From Pseudomonadota bacterium (GTDB lineage: Bacteria; Pseudomonadota; Alphaproteobacteria; Ferrovibrionales; Ferrovibrionaceae): 15,176 nt of DNA. Both the position numbers and the translations under genes were made by a program. How positions within the stretch are numbered: position 1 is the first letter of the stretch; each line of letters opens with the position of its first letter. The stretch is from assembly GCA_021793055.1 (NCBI GenBank), contig JAJYTL010000044.1, positions 1 through 15,176 of the forward strand. The letters run 5' to 3'. The notes under the pieces were generated by a model, which worked only from the letters and a program-made list of their open reading frames with translations, had not been told where the DNA came from and ran no database searches. Positions 13,985 through 15,176 of this stretch are shown here, piece by piece.

Positions 13985-14923
13985 ATGACGACGATTCTCT
14001 ATACCCATCAGGCTTGTTTCGATCACCGCACCGGGCCGCACCACCCCGAATCGCCGGAGCGGCTGCGCGCGGTGCTGGACGGGCTGTCGGGGCCTGCCTT
14101 CGCCGCGCTGGAGCGCCGCGAGGCGCCGCGGGCCGAGCGCGGCCAGATCGCCCGCGTCCACGCCAAGGCTTATATCGAGGGCATTTTCCGCGATCTTCCG
14201 GCGGCGGACCTGCTGCATCTCGATGCCGATACGGTGGTTTCCGCCGGGTCCGGCGAAGCCGCGCTAAGGGCGGCGGGCGCGGTGGTGGCGGCGGTCGACG
14301 CGGTGATTCAGGGCGAGGCGCAAAACGCCTTTTGCGCCGTGCGCCCGCCCGGCCATCACGCCGAGCCCGGTCAGGCGATGGGTTTTTGCCTGTTCAACAA
14401 TGTCGCGATCGGTGCGTTGCAGGCGCGGGCGGTGCATGGGCTCCAGCGCATCGCCGTGGTCGATTTCGATGTCCATCACGGCAACGGTACCCAGGCGGCA
14501 TTTTGGGCCGATCCCGATCTCTTTTACGGCTCGACCCACCAATGGCCGCTCTATCCGGGTTCTGGCCGGGCCGAAGAACGGGGCGCGGGTCCGGGTCCGG
14601 GCAACATCGTCAATATGCCGCTCGCCCCGCTGAGCGGCTCGGCCGAGTTCCACGCCGCGATCGAAACCGTATTGCTACCCAGGCTAGAGGAATTTTCTCC
14701 GCAACTCGTTATGGTGTCAGCGGGGTTTGATGCCCATGCCGCCGATCCGCTGGCTAACCTCAATCTGGTAGAGGCGGATTTCGCCTGGGTCACGGAAATG
14801 CTCCTCGACGTGGCGGCGCGCCATGCGCAATCTCGGCTTGTCTCGACGCTGGAAGGGGGTTACGACCTCGGGGCCCTGGCGCGTTCGGCGGCAGCGCATG
14901 TGGCGGCGCTGATGGCGGCCTGA
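13985..14923 (+). CDS. Histone deacetylase-family amidohydrolase (class II HDAC / acetylpolyamine amidohydrolase-like)
   Basis: A 312-residue zinc-dependent deacetylase of the arginase/deacetylase fold. The full active site is visible: tandem histidines His124-His125 in RPPGHHAEP, zinc ligands Asp162 and His164 in VDFDVHHGNGT, Asp249 in SAGFDAHAADP and the transition-state Tyr293 in EGGYDLG. HPESPERLRAV at the N-terminus is typical of the group. Bacterial members deacetylate small molecules such as polyamines, or protein lysines; the substrate cannot be told. The sequence resembles the HDLP/class II HDAC-like branch often found before xseB in alphaproteobacteria. ATG 13985 matches the family start (MTTILYTH); a longer frame from 13898 adds unrelated residues. 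The Shine-Dalgarno is weak. Confidence 0.93.
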   Translation: MTTILYTHQACFDHRTGPHHPESPERLRAVLDGLSGPAFAALERREAPRAERGQIARVHAKAYIEGIFRDLPAADLLHLDADTVVSAGSGEAALRAAGAVVAAVDAVIQGEAQNAFCAVRPPGHHAEPGQAMGFCLFNNVAIGALQARAVHGLQRIAVVDFDVHHGNGTQAAFWADPDLFYGSTHQWPLYPGSGRAEERGAGPGPGNIVNMPLAPLSGSAEFHAAIETVLLPRLEEFSPQLVMVSAGFDAHAADPLANLNLVEADFAWVTEMLLDVAARHAQSRLVSTLEGGYDLGALARSAAAHVAALMAA

Positions 14924-14976
14924 CGGCTGCGCCGCCGCCTGTCGCCGGATCGGGGCGGTAGAATCGGGGGAGTGCC

Positions 14977-15005
14977 TTGCCGGCATCGGTTGCAAGCCCT
15001 AAACT
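14977..15005 (+). promoter_or_regulatory. Possible sigma-70 promoter of xseB
   Basis: TTGCCG (14977-14982) is followed by a 17-bp spacer and TAAACT (15000-15005), each matching 4 of 6 consensus bases. It is 25 bp from the xseB start, so xseB may have its own promoter in addition to read-through from the HDAC gene. Confidence 0.35.
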
Positions 15006-15020
15006 ATTAAACAGCGCAAA

Positions 15021-15024
15021 GGAG
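15021..15024 (+). promoter_or_regulatory. Ribosome binding site of xseB
   Basis: GGAG follows an A-run and lies six bases before the ATG at 15031. Confidence 0.55.
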
Positions 15025-15030
15025 TAGGCG

Positions 15031-15176
15031 ATGGCGCGCGAAAGCGGCAAGGCGGACGCGATTCCGGCCGATATCCGCGACCTCACATTCGAGCAGGCGT
15101 TGAAGGCGCTGGAAGAAATCGTGCAGCAGCTCGAGAGCGGGCGCATCGATCTCGACCAATCGATCGCCCTGTACAC
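15031..15176 (+). CDS. xseB: Exodeoxyribonuclease VII small subunit, 5' part (runs off the window)
   Basis: The first 48 codons are present. Translation after a charged N-terminal tail gives LTFEQALKALEEIVQQLESG, then RIDLDQSIALY. This is the hallmark XseB motif (FE.AL..LE.IV..LE.G...L..S...Y) forming the coiled alpha-hairpin that packs on XseA. Exonuclease VII degrades single-stranded DNA from both ends in the cytoplasm and helps repair and limit toxic ssDNA. Full-length XseB is usually about 80 residues, so roughly 30 codons lie beyond 15176. In alphaproteobacteria xseB is commonly followed by ispA and dxs (isoprenoid synthesis), but that is outside this window. The gene is too short here for simple ORF callers but is clearly real. 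Confidence 0.93.
   Translation, partial: MARESGKADAIPADIRDLTFEQALKALEEIVQQLESGRIDLDQSIALY

Noticed and set aside
13715..14218. Long N-terminal extension of the sigma factor
   Set aside because: The extra residues overlap the start of the HDAC-family gene on the other strand and do not resemble sigma region 1.

Overview
The window is GC-rich, densely coded DNA with almost no spacer between many genes. Its gene content points to an alphaproteobacterium, probably Rhodospirillales-like. The pointers are the long two-domain dCTP deaminase, an mtnA with the alphaproteobacterial sequence style, an HDAC-family gene followed by xseB, and an ECF sigma/membrane protein/metal-sensor trio. No phage, insertion sequence, CRISPR array, tRNA or rRNA was seen. 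Genus-level placement cannot be made from the sequence alone.

Layout. (1) 1-596: the C-terminal half of an M20 hydantoinase/carbamoylase-family amidase, with an in-frame TGA where the family normally has Trp. (2) 727-3508 (+): an acyl-CoA synthetase and an alpha-methylacyl-CoA racemase, a probable operon for activating and epimerising (branched) fatty acids. (3) 3516-6695 (-): dCTP deaminase, a DECR1-like 2,4-dienoyl-CoA reductase, and a MarR-GNAT fusion regulator whose promoter is covered by a strong inverted repeat. (4) 6884-10089 (+): mtnA and a class II aldolase/short-chain dehydrogenase fusion. (5) 10096-11922 (-): the ribosome-associated GTPase TypA/BipA, with a recognisable promoter. 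(6) 12177-13714 (-): ECF sigma factor, single-pass membrane protein (candidate anti-sigma) and CnrX/CpxP-like periplasmic sensor, with 4-nt spacings. (7) 13985-15176 (+): a histone deacetylase-family amidohydrolase and the start of xseB, which runs off the window.

How the genes work together. The acyl-CoA synthetase, racemase and dienoyl-CoA reductase are consistent with breakdown of methyl-branched and unsaturated fatty acids. The most distinctive unit is mtnA plus the aldolase-dehydrogenase fusion. MtnA makes 5-methylthioribulose-1-phosphate (or 5-deoxyribulose-1-phosphate). A class II aldolase could split this into DHAP and an aldehyde, and the fused dehydrogenase could process that aldehyde. 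This would be a two-gene, partly fused version of the DHAP shunt for salvage of methylthioadenosine and 5'-deoxyadenosine. The sigma trio looks like an envelope or metal stress circuit.

Limits. Functions are assigned by recognising motifs and family-like sequence. No searches were run, and promoters and operators are pattern-based.
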